Positions 36,809 to 52,223 of a stretch of 64,000 nt of DNA are shown here, one piece after another (position 1 is the first letter of the stretch; each line of letters starts with the position of its first letter). The notes under the pieces are model-generated. The model searched no databases and was not told the DNA's origin. It saw only the letters and a program-made list of their open reading frames with translations. The stretch lies in NCBI RefSeq assembly GCF_014898815.1, contig NW_026515544.1, positions 1,426,001-1,490,000 of the forward strand. The letters run 5' to 3'. A program made the position numbers and the translations under genes. This stretch comes from Panonychus citri (taxonomy: Eukaryota; Arthropoda; Arachnida; Trombidiformes; Tetranychidae).

Positions 36809-37130
36809 CAGGGAGAAAATGATCAATTCTAATATATTGTGGAGATATTTGAAGATTTTAACACTAAAGATGATATATATTAACGATGGTGAGGATGAAG
36901 ATGAAGATGAGGATGAGGATGAGGATGATGATTATACTGTTGATAATGAAGATGTGGATGGTGGATGTTAATGTAGATTATGGTTGATGGTTGATGGTTG
37001 AAAGTGATGGTGATGGTGATGAAAATTAAAACACAAATAACCAGGGTAAAAATGGAAACTTAAATTTTTATAAAATCATTTTGATTATTGGTTAAATTTC
37101 AATCTCTCAATCAATCCAACATATAATAAT
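36530..37130 (+). repeat. Long inverted repeat between the Rdl genes, left arm
   Basis: About 600 bp whose reverse complement recurs at 37893-38490 with almost no differences outside the GA array (36772-36802) and one G/A change near 36889. Weaker similarity continues outward on both sides (36300-36530 with 38490-38790) into the first coding exons, so the arms are the 5' flanks of the duplicated Rdl genes. The core is far better conserved than its outer flanks. Confidence 0.9.
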
Positions 37131-37497
37131 TGATTCACTTTCATTTGATCAATACTGATAAATATGATGAAAATTCAACGTGAATGATAATATTCGTTAA
37201 AAGATGAAGGAGGTGGACGAGGAGGAAGAGGAGGAGGAGAGGTGGTAGAAGATGAAGATGAAGAAGATGAAGAAAAGGAAGAAAAAAGAAGAGATGTAGA
37301 TGAGTAGAAAAGAAAAAGAAGCTAAAGAAAGAAGCTTAAGAAAAAAGGTTACAGAGAGATAATAAATTCCCAGAGACGAAAGAATCGATTGCATGAGTTT
37401 CATGAATCTCACCAGAGGGAAGAGTTGATAAAGAGTTAAAATTACATATGATGTTACCCATGAAATCCATACTTCGTAACAGATAAATAGTTCTTAG

Positions 37498-37558
<61 letters not shown>

Positions 37559-37892
37559 CTCTTCTTCCTTACCTTACTGCTTTTCTCACAGAAGCTTTTG
37601 TATATTTAGCAAGAATACCATCTATCGGAATCTGAATTATCTACACAATTGATTCGTTTTCAGATGAAAGAGATTCCAGTTTTTTTGTTCCTTGGGTGAA
37701 AATTTTGTCCATCCATGATTTCATGTTAACCTTTTACTCGAGTAAATTTTTTTACCCACTAACCAGCTTCATCTTCAGAGTTTTTCATCTTTCTCTCTCT
37801 TTATCTTCATCATCATCATATGCACCTTGAGCCCCTTTTTAAAACGTTTATTAGTAATTCCATTATCTTAAATTAAAGAAGCTAGTGAATCA
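37131..37892. other. Spacer (loop) of the inverted repeat
   Basis: Unique sequence of about 760 bp between the arms: purine-rich (37200-37340), then a 49-bp CT array at 37504-37552. No coding region. Confidence 0.6.
37504..37552. repeat. (CT)n microsatellite in inverted-repeat spacer
   Basis: 49-bp uninterrupted CT array in the shared promoter region of the divergent Rdl genes. Confidence 0.9.
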
Positions 37893-38490
37893 ATTATATG
37901 TTGGATTGATTGAGAGATTGAAATTTAACCAATAATCAAAATGATTTTATAAAAATTTAAGTTTCCATTTTTACCCTGGTTATTTGTGTTTTAATTTTCA
38001 TCACCATCACCATCACTTTCAACCATCAACCATCAACCATAATCTACATTAACATCCACCATCCACATCTTCATTATCAACAGTATAATCATCATCCTCA
38101 TCCTCATCCTCATCTTCATCTTCATCCTCATCATCGTTAATATATATCATCTTTAGTGTTAAAATCTTCAAATATCTCCACAATATATTAGAATTGATCA
38201 TTTTCTCCCTGTTCCTTCTCTCTCTCTCTCTCTCTTTTCTCTCTTTCTTGCTCTCATAGAAAATTAAATGTCCTCATTTAACTTTATCCTTTCCTTTTGA
38301 TACCTTTTGATGTATTCTCGCTACATTAGATATTATATTAGCTCCATGGTTAATATAATAATAATATCATGATACTGGATAGTAACATGATGAAATTGAA
38401 GATGATTATAATCTTATGAATGATAATATTATCAAATTCTTTACTTGTGATACAACAATTATTAACAATATTAGTTTACTGTCGGAAACT
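37893..38490 (-). repeat. Long inverted repeat between the Rdl genes, right arm
   Basis: Reverse complement of 36530-37130. The CT array here is shorter and interrupted (about 38216-38246), the main difference between the arms. Confidence 0.9.
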
Positions 38491-38865
38491 GTTGGAAATA
38501 GTTTATTGTTTTCCGTTAAAATTTAATTAGTGATTATTGATGAATAATTAACGTTACCATGTTTTAAAGTGAAAATAATAATCTAAATGCTTAAATTGAC
38601 AATTATAAAAGGTGAAAACAATTTAAAATGGAAACCAGCTAATTAAAAGTGTTATGTTTAAATCAGTGATACCCTCGGGATCAAGGAAGAGGTTAATCAT
38701 CTTCATCACAAACAATACAATCTCAATAACAATTAGTTAAATCACAATTTTGGATTAAATCAACAACCCAATTTAGTTTTTTCTTTTTGCAAATCAAAGG
38801 AGTTGAAAAACCAGCAACCAATTGATTGTGTCAAAATCTAATCATCATACACAATTTAATTAACG

Positions 38866-41800
38866 ATGATAATCCGTCTGATAAGCCAATGGATATTTGT
38901 GTACAGTCTAATAATCATGTTAATCATGGTAATCAGGATAAATTGTATCAATGGTTTAGCTGATGTTGATATTGGTGAAAAAGGGTAAATATCTCATATA
39001 TATAAATAAATTATATCATCATGATAATCAATATGAAAAAAGTTATCATGATTTAACAATAAATTAGGTTAATTTGTTGATGATAAAATTAATTGTTTCA
39101 ATATTCATCTTTATCCATCTATATGCTTAAATGATTATTAATTATCTTATGTTAATAGTAACGCCTTGGGACAAAATATAACTCGCATTTTGAATGCATT
39201 TTTTGCCAGTGGATATGATAAAAGGGTACGACCTAATTATGGAGGTGAGTTAATTGTAATCATCATGCAATCATCATCAGTAAATGATTGGATCTGTTTT
39301 CTATCTTTCTGTCTTTCTATCATCTATTTAATCACTTAATTATCTTACCTGATAACTTTGTGTGATTAAGTCTTCAACGGTTTAACTAACCGTTTACTTT
39401 TTTTAACAATGCCCACCGGTCAGTTGCAATTATCTTAATGAAAAAGTGAAGATCCAAATTTGATTTTTATCTTGTTAATTGTATTGATTATTTACACGAT
39501 TGGTGGTGTTATTATTATTTGTAGTTTTCTTTTTATCACTTTCATGTTATAATTTCTTTGTGATAGTTAGTCTTTTACCTGTTAATTGTTGACGAAAATG
39601 AGATAATTAGTCATTCTAACATTTCAACCGAATCTTTTCATTATCAACTGAATGTTATGTTATAATCAAATCATTATTTGAGAGGTTGATGAAATGTTAG
39701 ACCAACGAAAGTAACCTACTAATGATAATGACAGAATAGAGAGTGAAAGATGAAGATGATAATGAAGATAAGGATGAGGATAAAGATGAAAAGTGAAAGA
39801 AACAAAAAAATGTTCATTTCAATTTGTTCTTGTTTTTTTTTCTTTTTCCTTGCAGCTCAGAATTCCGATGTTATCTGCATCAGAATTCAGAGCATTCTCC
39901 ATAACATTATATTATTATTATCGGTGGATGAGAAGAGAGATGATGATGATAGGGGTGGATGTGAATGGGTTGCTAGAGAAGAGAAAAAAATAGAAAACTA
40001 AAGCTTAAGCAGGAAATGAAATACGATAGATACAGATTGATAGATAGATATAACTGAATGTTTCCAAGCTGAATTCTGATAATATACTGGGAATGGAATT
40101 GGCGGAATCAGAATGAACGAGGAGGATAGAGAGAGAGAGAGAGAGAAGGACGTTAGGGAAGATGAGGAGGCATGGGTTCAGAAAAGATTCTGAATGGTGA
40201 TGAGGAATGATGATATTCCATGTATGTGTTCAGTACACAAGTTGTTCACAATATTTCATTATACTTTTCTATGGTTGCAGATTTTTTCCCTTTCAGCTCA
40301 TGGTAAGCATGAAATGCTCATGTACTTACTTACCCAGATATCTCACTGAACTTTTTTTTCTCTTTCTGTCTTCTTCTTCCTCTTGCAATACAAGAGGAGC
40401 TCTTTCTATATATTATCTTCTCTTCATCATTCTTCTTTCTCTCCATCCTCATCATCTTTCTCTATTTACGATCAATAGCTGATTCTCATGAAATCTATCA
40501 GGAACCTCCACCAACCAATAGATTGTGCCTTCTCTTTCTCGCTCTCAACGACTCACTCAAAGATACATATATCATGATATCATCAGCATCATGATATATA
40601 TAACATGATAATATTGAATTCCTTTGATTTTTTTTCTCATAATTCTTGATTATTCCCAAGTTTATGCATATGAACACTCATTGATTGTTACTTAATCTTT
40701 TTCTCAAGTGTGTTAATACTCTGGATTAATTTTCTTGGATTTACCTTGAAAAGAAAATGAATCTGTTGACCATTTTGAATAATAACCATTTAATCAATGA
40801 TAATGCGATTGAAATCAAAGATGATTACAATTGTTGAAATAAATGGAACCAGTTGACCATCAAAGTAGCCATTGCAAACCATTAATCCAACCATTTTCAT
40901 AATTAAACCGATAATCTGACAAAATATTAGTTAATGTTTTTTATTTGCCTGAGAAAACATAAACTAATTTGAAATAAAGAAACAAAGAAATAGAAATAAA
41001 ATAGAAGAAATAAAAGGATGAAATCATCGGTTGAATGGATTATGAATAGATGGATTAATGCATAATTCAAGAGATTATCATTTTAAACAATAGGAGGATA
41101 ATAATCCATATTCAGTTGTTCAATTAGTTTGGGTCATCGTGATGGTCAAAAAGTTTTCAATTGAAAGAAAAGATGACAAGATTATCCTTTACCATTGGAG
41201 TTGATGTAATGTTATTTTTAGATGAAGGGGAAAAAAGATTAACTCGATTCCAATTTAATAAACATTGAGAAGATGAAGAAGAAAACGAAAACGGATTTAG
41301 GTCAAAATATCAGTTCGAAAAGGATGAGAATGATGAATTAAGTATTATCATCTTTCTGTTTAAGTTTGACTTTTATTGTTCATCTTGTACATTTACAGAA
41401 CTGATTATAATGATGACGATAATAATCTGATTATCATGAATATAAGGAAAAAAAATAAGATGAGAAAAAAAATCATCCATAATAGAAACCAAGTATATTT
41501 ACTTATCATCATCATCATATTGTTTCCATTTATCATCATCATCAATATACAGACTAGACATGGAGACAAAATAAACGTTAACTAAGACAAATTGTTTCGA
41601 ATCGTTAGAACGTAAACAAAACTCGCAATTTAATTTCGTTTGTCAAATGAAATGGTTGCAACGAAATTAAAAAACTGTTGAAATGAGGGAAAAGAGGGAA
41701 AAACAAATAATCATTGCTGATGATTTTCCAACCATAATTGTAACCTAATTGATCTTAGGCATCAATTAATCAGAATAATAATAAAACTTTTGTACTACTT

Positions 41801-44800
41801 TTTTGCTTTCGCAGGTCCACCAGTTGAAGTAGGAATAAGTGTTTACTTTACAAGTATAAGTTCAGTCTCTGAGGTTAAAATGGTAAGTAGATTGGTCTAG
41901 ATTTTATTTTGTTCACCTTAACTTGTTATATACGAAATTGATTGAAATTGTTTATTATCTTTTTTTTACAGGATTTTACCTCTGACTTTTATTTTAGACA
42001 AGGTTGGAATGACCCTAGATTAGCATTTGACCCTCTTCCAGGCATAAGTAACCTTTACGTGGGTGCTGAGGTAGCCAAGAAAATTTGGGTTCCCGATACT
42101 TTCTTTGCCAATGAAAAGCAAGCCTCCTTCCATGTTGCCACAACACCCAATAGATTCCTTCGTATAGCCTATGATGGATCGGTTTACCAAAGTATTAGGT
42201 AATTAATTAACGAATTACAACTTGTACCATTAATTTTAATCATTATTTACATGGGAACAATAACAATACCACCAAAGAACCAACGTCAACCTTAAATATC
42301 AAACGCAAAGTAAAATATTTTTTCAATGTGAATGAAAGTTTATACGTTTTCTTAATTTTTCATTCATTAATTAGTTTTTCTTTGTTTTCTTTTCTTCTTT
42401 TTTGGTTTTTTACTCAATTAATGATTATAATTAAGTTCAACGATTAGTTCATTCATCATCAATTTTGAAGGAAAATATTTCTTTGTTTTGTTTATCTTTA
42501 TCATTAGGAAATCAATTGTTTATTAATTGTGTTTACCTTTTAATCATTTCCGTTTTCTTTAAGAATGTGAATTTATTTTCGTTGATTGTTTTTTGTTTGT
42601 TGCTTCGTTCTGATCATTATCAACAATCAATCAAATGATTCATGATGATGAACAATTATCATCATTAACTGTGATAGTTTTTCATCTTCTTCAGCTCTTT
42701 CTCTTCTCTTTCTCTTGCTCTGTCTGTTTTTTTTCCTTCCTGGTTCTATTCCATAGATTCCAATCATAATTCTGGTTATTGATTATTCTGGTTCTCATGT
42801 TTTTCCCTTTCTCTCTCCTACTCCCAATCTCTTTTCCTGATCCTCATGAATAAGAGATTAAGATGAGTTATTATTATCATTCTTGATTCTTTGTGTCTCT
42901 TTTGATGGAAAGCGTTTTTTTCATCCTCGTCTTATGATGATGATGATGATGATGATGATTATCATCAGAACTTATTATTATCCATGGAAATAATAAGATT
43001 ATTATTATCTTTTCTGAATGAGTTTCAATGTTACTCTCATGTTATTGTTCATTTTGCTTATTATCATCATCGATTTATGGAAGATAATTGATGAATGATG
43101 ATGACAAAAGGATGAAATTGATGATAGAATAGAACCAGAAATGGAATTGAAATGATTCCGAATTGATGTAATTTCGTTGATTGCTATGGATTCCAATGGG
43201 TTTTCAAGTTGAATTGAGTTTATTTGGAATTTGAATTAATTGTTGATTATGAATTGGAATTTTTTCCCCACTATAATTCCAGTAATTAAATTGCTTTTAA
43301 TGTTAATTATTTAGGTTTTATGATTAACGTGACCATGTTTATCCTTGATCCTTAATTGTTACTCAATCAGAAAAATATTTTGTAATTATCTCAATGGCTA
43401 ATATGATAATTACATTGTTAATTGTTGTGATCATTAAATTGATTAGTTCATAAACAATCATGGTAATAATTATAGTCATAATTAATGAATTTCAGGATAC
43501 CTGATACTGCCCAGTTAAACTGGATTAATAATTAACCTAAACTAATTGTTAATCATTGTAAAAATTGTCTCATTGTTTTTTTTTCAGTATTATTAAGACG
43601 TGACAATCATTTGTAATCAGATTAATAATTATGGTGATTATAAAACAAAAGGGTCAAAATTTATTTTCAAAAGTTATTAATATTTATCTAAATTAATTTT
43701 CATTCACAATTTTTGATCAAAGGTGAAAATAGTGATTATATTATGAGTTGAATTTAATGAATGACCAGCAAGAAAATAGTTAATTGCAAATGAGATTTTT
43801 GACTTTTAAATTTATGATCAAATTGTTGAAACAATTTAAAAGCTAAAAATGAATATTAAAGTTAATCAACTCATTAAACATATGATGAGCGTTTAGATCA
43901 ATTATCAGAAATTGATTAGCCACTAATCTCAATATAAATGATACAAAAGATTAGATTCAAATAGATAAGAGCATTTTCATCTCACCCCATTTATCCTCAT
44001 CTTCATGATCATCATGAAAGAAGTTGAGAAGCTAAAATGATAGATAAATACAATATAATGGTTCCTAAGGACAAAAAGATGATTTTTTCCTTGGATGCCA
44101 ATGATGATGATAATGATGATATGTAGGAAAAGGCGGAGATTAAATAGGTTAAGAAGATGATGATGATGAAAAAACAAGAATCATAGTGATGCGAAGATGA
44201 AACAGGAAGGAGAAAAGAGAGAGAGGATGAGAAGGATGAGAAGGATGAAAAAGAAAGTAGCATTTTTGGTATTGTAAACGACTAAGAAGATGAAAAAGAT
44301 ATGATGATGATGGTGGAGATGATTATGATAAGGATGATGATGATGATGATTATGATGGTGGATGAAATTGTAACCCATTATTTTCATACATGATGAGTTT
44401 ACCTCCTCCCCTTGAGTTAAACTTCAAACAATTTAACTTACCTTGTCTTCCTCCTTCATCCAATCACTATTTATCATCATCGTCACCAATAACAACATTT
44501 TCACCCTCAGGGCAATATCCTATGTGTGTATGTTAAGTTACAACATTTGATTGATCAATCAATTATCTCTTGATAATCAACTGACCACTGAGAGTAAATT
44601 AAGAAGAAGATGATGATGATGATGATGATGACAAGCATCAGACAAAAATAGTATGAACATATTATTAAACTTTATCTTGACCAGATGAAAATGTTGCTTT
44701 AGTTAATTTTTTTTTCTTTGCCTTTACTTTAAGTTCAATCAATTAGCTTAATCATTTGAATTGATGATGATAATCTAAATAATAGCAAATTCATGATATA

Positions 44801-47800
44801 AGAAAATGATTAATATAAACTGTTTCAATCGTTTGCATGTATAATAAGGAGACACTAACATTTCATATATGAAACATTGAATATTATTATGAATATAAAT
44901 AGAGAAAAGAAGAAAAAAAGTTCTATTTTGTAATAGAACTATTTTCTCATTCTCATCATCATTTTCATCATCTTTAATACTTTTTTACAGTTCTACCATT
45001 TTTCATCATCATCTTTCTCCTCCTGTTCCATCATCATTCATATGCATGTTACTTGAACAATTGAATAACATGAAATAATATCACAAATGATAGAAAGTTT
45101 TTGGTTATAAAGAGAAAAGAACTTTTTTTAATATTAGAACTTTTTCTCCTTGTTCAGAACATAAATTGATCAAATTATCAAGATGATGTCGTTAGTATCA
45201 GCTGATGGATGGAAGATAAAACTTGATGCTTATGAATAGTATTCTCTGTCTCTCTTTTTCTTTGGTTATGAGATGATGGAAGATAAAAATCGAGAATCAA
45301 TTTCTCTCTCTCTCTCTCTCTCTCTCTACTTTATTTCAATAAGTCAAAAGTTATCATCTCGGTGTACAAAGTGTTGTGTCCATTTGTGTCCATCTATGTT
45401 GAGAGTTTTAGAAAAGAGGGAGAAACGTTGACTATTGACCAGTTAATTGATGCTTCTTGTTTAAATCATTCTAACTATTGTGTTGTTGTTGCTGTTGATG
45501 AAGAATAAGATTCTGGTGATGATGGAAGTGACCATTATCTTTACTGTTTGACTAACAAAGTAAATTAGGTAAATTGTAAGAGAAAAGTAAATTAGGTTAT
45601 CTTGAAGATGGAGAAAACTTTATCTCCACCTTATTGTCCATGTCTTTCTCTCTGTTCATTTCTTTGGGGTCATTTTCTCTTCTCTTCTCTTCTCTTTATC
45701 TTCCTCATCCTCATCCTCCTACTCTTTCACTTCCTTATTGTATCTCTACCACAATTTCTTTTCACCTACTCACCCTTTCCCATGTATCTTCAGAACATCT
45801 CTGAATCAATCCCTTCATTAAATCTCACCATTTTTCTTTACCAGAAGAAGAAAACAAAAAGTTATTCTTAGAAGAAAAAAATCTAAGATATAAAAAGAAT
45901 AAGATAAAGATGAATAAAGAAAACAATGATAATGACAGAGAACAAAAAAGTAGATGATAAAATTGAGTCAATTCTGATTATTCCATTTCTCATTGAATTC
46001 CTATTTTCTTTAGGTAAGAATCGAGATATTTTCCTCTCTCTCTCTTCCTTCATTTGTTTGAATGTGTCACCCTAATGATTAACTGTCAATTGGTAGCAAT
46101 TTATAAATAATCATATTAGTTACCAGGTAATTTATTTGTATATTTGTACATGAATTGCAATAAGATTCAAAGTAAACGATGAAAAAAAGTAACTTTAATA
46201 ATAAAAATAGGAAAGATAATATTATGAGGAAAATATCTAGAGAGTGGGGTGGAAATGTATCCATGGTGGGAATGTTAGAGATTAGATAAACAAGGAAATG
46301 TCTTTTTCCTCAATATTTAATACTCATCTTATATCCTCTTCTCACTCTCTGTCTCTCTCTCTCCTCCATCTCCTTTTCATAGCATTTTTTTATCCTCCAT
46401 AGTCACAGGTAATTTCATGATGCATGAAAAATTATCAATGTGAAAGATAATTAAAATAATTGTACAAATAAATTACTTTAATGTTAGTTATTATGTATCT
46501 TTATTATTCATTATTCAGGATATATCGGAATCACTAAATCAATTTAATATCACTTAGATGAACTCAAATGATGATGATTATCATCATGATTGAACTTTTG
46601 ATATTCAATCAGAAATTAGGAAAAAAAAGTTACGATTGTGAGTGAAGTTTGAATTTGAAGGGAAAATAAGTTGAGTTTCTTGTTCATCCTCATCATCAGA
46701 TAGATTTTATTATATTTTCATGATTGAATTTGGTACAAGGTGTTATATGTCTATGGGGATATGTGTTTTTGTGTGTGTGTGTGCATGAGATGAAACTCAA
46801 TTGAAACGGAAATAGTTTAATTCAGAATTTTATCTCTATCCGAACGTTTTTCTCTTCTCCTTTACCAAGAGAAAATTTTTTCTGTAAAAGAATTCAAAGT
46901 TATCTTATTAATATCATTTTTACAAGAAAAATCTAATAACTTACATAAAAAGATAAGTTAACCAGGAAGATGATGAGTTGGAATGAAGATTTACCTGAAT
47001 TCTCATGGATTGGATAAAAATTTCATCTTCTTTTCATGAGATTCATGGTTATTTTTTGATCGGTTTACAAAATACATATTGCAATTGATTTACCAATCAA
47101 CTTCTATCCTAATCAATAGTAATCATTTTTTTCACTCCCATTTTCATGATACTTGTACTGAATTTTTCTTGATTCAGAATTTGCTCTGAATCTTGTTGAT
47201 AGTTATCGTTTTTTTTGATTATCATCATGTTTTGTTTGCTTGTAATAGATTCAATCAAGTATATGCTCAATGTAACGTAAACATGATAAGAGATGACAGT
47301 TGACAACAAAATAAATCAATAGTCTCAATTTTCATGGAGCCTCTGAAAAAGTTCAGCCCTTTATGGATGGTTATCATTTTTTTCTTCTCATTATTCTGAT
47401 GGATAATGTTGAAATCTTGATGATTATAAAGATAATCTTTCATTATCTCCTTAGAATCAGATGAATTTTGAACATTATCAGATTTCTTTCTCACTGTTTA
47501 TTATCATGTTTGTCTAAATTTCATCCATGATAATCACTTTGTTTCTCTGAATTTTTGCTCAGTATAATATATGAATCACCCATTTTCATTTATTATCCAT
47601 TCATTTCGTGTTATCATCAGATTAACTTCTTGAGATGATGATATTATCTTACCAAACATTATCCTCACTCACGTTCACAGGGTTTAACTTCATCATCTGG
47701 CTATTTAACCAACAAAATAATATACATATATTATCACACGAACTAGAATCAGGAATTCTTGAAAACTCATATCACCATGAACTTTTCTGTGATGATTAAT

Positions 47801-49335
47801 ATCTATTGATGATAATATATAAATTACAGTGAGAATATGATATTGAATAAAACACTAATCTATGATGGTACATCATGATGATAAAGTTACCCTGTAACTT
47901 TGGATTCTAGAAATAATCTGATGAATCTGATGGTGAAGCTTTTTTTATCAGTCAAAATCTAAATACAAGTAAACAAACAAATATCAATGAAATTTCAATT
48001 TCAATGAACACTCAGTTTACCAATATGAATCAGTTAGATGTAAATATATAATATTTCACCATGTAAATCATGATAATCTGAATATATATCAAGCTATGAA
48101 TTCCCTTCATATAAACAAGTGGGTGGTTTTAGAGTTGATTAGCTGAACGATTTTACGTTTCTACCTTGAGATTTGAAAATGAGTTTGGTTGGCACATTCA
48201 TGCTGGTGTATTCATATTTTACCCTGTAAAAAATCATAAAGACGAGTTACAAGAGATAAATAGAAAGTTATAAATGTATTTGCATTCATTATTAAGGTTA
48301 TATGCATGAAGAATGTATTTTATATACATTCAGTCGGTGGATCGAGGTGGGAAGACGAAATGGAGAGAGAGAGAGAGAGAGTAAAAGAGTGTGAGAGAGG
48401 GAAATTTTCATCATGATACGTGAGATGCATTTTAAAACATTCGAATTGAACTTTCTCTCCACCCCTTTGAATGTGTGTTCTTTGTATAATGGATGAGAAA
48501 CGTTCAGTTCTGACAATCTACTTGAGCTATTTACTAAAGATCATGAAGACATCATGATGATGAGTTACTAGAGAATCCATAGTCACATAAATGTATTATG
48601 ATATAACATACTGAGCCCACAGCCATCCTCAGCTCTTCAGGTGAAATATATATGAAAAAATAATACCCACTGAATCTGAATGATTTCCTTAAATTTGGAA
48701 CAAAAAAATGTTTCAACTCAACTTTTCATGAGATTTATATTTTTATTAAGCTTTTTGCTATTGTTGTTATTTTGTTTTCTTTCACCATGATGATGATGAT
48801 GATGAGGATGATGATAAAAGTAAACGAAGCAAAAATAGTGGTTGAATGATGCAGGAGGTTGGGAGGGGTTGATGATGATGATGATCACAATAACAAGTCA
48901 GGTAACACACAACAAAAGTGAATTGTAAAAGGTTAAATTGAAAAGCAACAGAGGAAAAAAATATCTCTCTGGTGATCTTTTTGTTTCCACCCTGTTTCCT
49001 GTAAGAATCTGAATCATTTTAATAAGATAATTAAATTGAATTGAAACTGGAAAATAGAAACAAAATTTAAAGAAAATTTTATCATCGTGATGATAATTAT
49101 AAATATTAGTATCAACACTTGAGGTAAATAATAAAGATATTTACAGAGAATTAAAAGTTTACCATGAAAAACATGGGAATATAATTCTGAAGGATGAAAA
49201 TTGGAGTCAATTTTAAGTATTTATCTTTTACTCTATCATCTCAAATAAAACACTTAGATAATATTTGCCAAAGTGAGTTGATGATGATAATCTTGAGAGA
49301 AACATAAGAATAAGATCATGAAGATGAGGAAGATT

Positions 49336-49396
<61 letters not shown>

Positions 49397-52186
49397 TGAA
49401 ACTCAAAGATGAAACTATTATTTATACAAAGTCTTTTGTGTCAATGTCACTTGTGTGTTTTTGCTCCTTGTCCTTTCTCAGGGAAACAGGAAGGTGGTTG
49501 GACTGAGAGGAAGACGAAAAGAGAGCAGTATCAAAGGAGGTGGAAAAATGAGAGAGAGAGAGAGAGAAGGAAATATAAGAGAAAAAACTGAATCGAATAC
49601 AGAATTTGTAAAAAAACTTCTCAGAATCTTTTGTTTCTTCCAGTCTAATGGGTTTAAAACATATTAACGGTTCGATAATCAAACAAGACAAACTCTCTCC
49701 ACCTAAAATGCTCTCTACGAGTCTCATCTACTTCCCTTTCTTAGTTTTATCATCTTCATCTTTATCTTCATTTTTAAAAACATTCTTTCATCATCTCTTT
49801 TATCCTTTTCTCGTCTTGATCGTATTTTTTTCTTTGACAGAAAATATTGAGATTTTCTTCTTCTTTTACATTTTTTTTTCCAGGACAGAAAAAGTTCACA
49901 TAAAGAAATGAATCATCTCCATCTTGATGATAATATACAGTACATGATATTCAATCATATTCTGAACTGAATGTTAATCATATTAATATAAACAACGATT
50001 ACATGATAACAATTATGAATATGATTAACTGATTACCATGAAAACAATATAAGATTAATTTTCGTTTACCAATCGTTAATATATGTTTACATGGCAATGA
50101 CAATAATAGTAATGGTTAAGACAATTTGATTAGAATCGATTCTTGATTATTTTTTTTTCTTCCAATAATTGGTAGACAATCTCATTATCATTAACTAATT
50201 GATTTAATCAATTTAGTAAATTGTTAATTGACGTTACTCTGTCAATCTTCAATAGTTCTAATGGTAAATTGGTTGATCAGTATCAAGGAGAAGGGAAAAA
50301 AGTTCAGTCGGAGTGGGAAATGTATTCACAGGATTGAATTGCATGGAATAGATCTGAAAAAAAGAGTAAATAAATGGATTGGGATGAGAAAAGAGATAAA
50401 TCTTATGGTGAATTCAATCCTCTCTCTCTCTCTCTCTCTCTCTTCCTCGGTGGGAATTTCTCTTCTCTCTCGTCTTCCTCTTCCTCCTCTTGTGGGTAAA
50501 AAAACCCTATTGTTATTTAATTTGATTTCTCAATGATATCTTAAGATGAGAAAAAGATATAAATATATTTACAGAGAACTGGTAACTTATCTGTTATCAT
50601 TTTTCTTGATTTGTTATAATTTTCTTTCAACATTTTCTTTGGTAGAATTTTGAGAATTTTTTTTCTTCTTTCTCTCTTTCTTATTTTCTTCAATTTATCT
50701 TAACTTTCTTTCAAACGAATAACAATCTATTCTATCACACAATTTGCTATCTATTTTTATCTTCATCTTCAATTCGCAAATTGAATAATTATACTCTCTC
50801 TTTTTTCATCTAAAATAAAAGTTCTGAGAGAAAAAAAAAGTTTCAAAAAGATCTTTTTTCATCATTATCTTTTTCTACCTTTTATATGGTTCGATTTTCG
50901 TGTACAATTACTACAAATGATGATGATGATGGAAGATGAAAAATGTTAACATGAATTTATTATCATTTTTTATCATTAAAATAATATTGATGACCTTCTG
51001 TTTCAAGTCGCCATCTATTGGGAGTTCTGGTTACTTGAGTTGATTGTAATATAATTAACGATTATCAATCATTATAATTTGTATCGATAACTGTTACTTT
51101 TTATCTTACCTTGTAAATTGATTGATTAGTTTGCGCTTTTTTATCTGTCATCTTTGATAATTGTGCTGAAGAATTAAATGAATGATTATCAGAAACAATC
51201 TAATCTCTTGATTATCATCATAAATAATATCATTGTTACAATGATGGTAATGATTAGTTTGCTGGAAAGGAAAAATTGAAATGTCACCACCGGTGGGGAA
51301 AACAGTAGAAAGCTCATCAAACTAAGTAGATATTATCTTCCTTCTGGTTATTATTATTATTATTATTATACCAGAATTTTTGTCAAGTAACCATGGAAAC
51401 ATGATGAGAATGGAAATAATCAAGATTAAGAGAAAGTGATCTTCATGGGTGAAGAAGGCGAAAAAGAAAAAGAAATTTTCTATTTAGAAAAATATTTTCT
51501 CCGAAAGAGAAATAAAAAAGAAGAATAAAAAAAAAATGATTCCATTAAATCTCAAGTACGAAATGATTTTCTCAATGATCATTGATTACCGACCATGATA
51601 ATCAGGATGATTCATCATCTTCAATTCATATTGATGACAATTGTTGTATAAATTTGTAACCCATTGTAATATCAATCTTCTATTATTATTATGAATTCTA
51701 TTAATGAATATATGAGTAATATAATAATCTAAAAGTTTAGGAATTTTCCGGTTATTGGATAGATAAATTCTCTCTTGAAATTGAATTCTCATGTTTTCAA
51801 CAATCTTTCCCTCTCTTCATGAAAACTACCCACTTACTTTTTTTCTGTTCATTATTATCTAACTCATTCCAAATCAGCATCATCATTATCGTAGCTGAAT
51901 TTTGTTAAATTGACAAGTCGACAGAATGAAACGTTTGATCCAAAATGAACTAACCGATATCTTCCTCTTTTCTTCAGTGACTTTGACTGAAATTCTCATG
52001 AGAATTGAACTTATCTTTCTCTCTCGCTTTTTTATATATTTCCACCTCTCACTTTATCATCCTCAAAATGCTGACTCTCAATATTATGTATTGAACTGGG
52101 AAGGAAAAGGATTAGTCTTTGAAAACCGGGGATTGACTTGATTAAACAGTAATGGCAGGCAAGTGATGAAGATGAGGATCAGCATC

Positions 52187-52223
<37 letters not shown>

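Noticed and set aside
39840..40000. Possible exon after a strong polypyrimidine tract and CAG in Rdl-B intron 2
   Set aside because: No match to Rdl-A or known receptors, and inclusion would insert unrelated residues between conserved exons.
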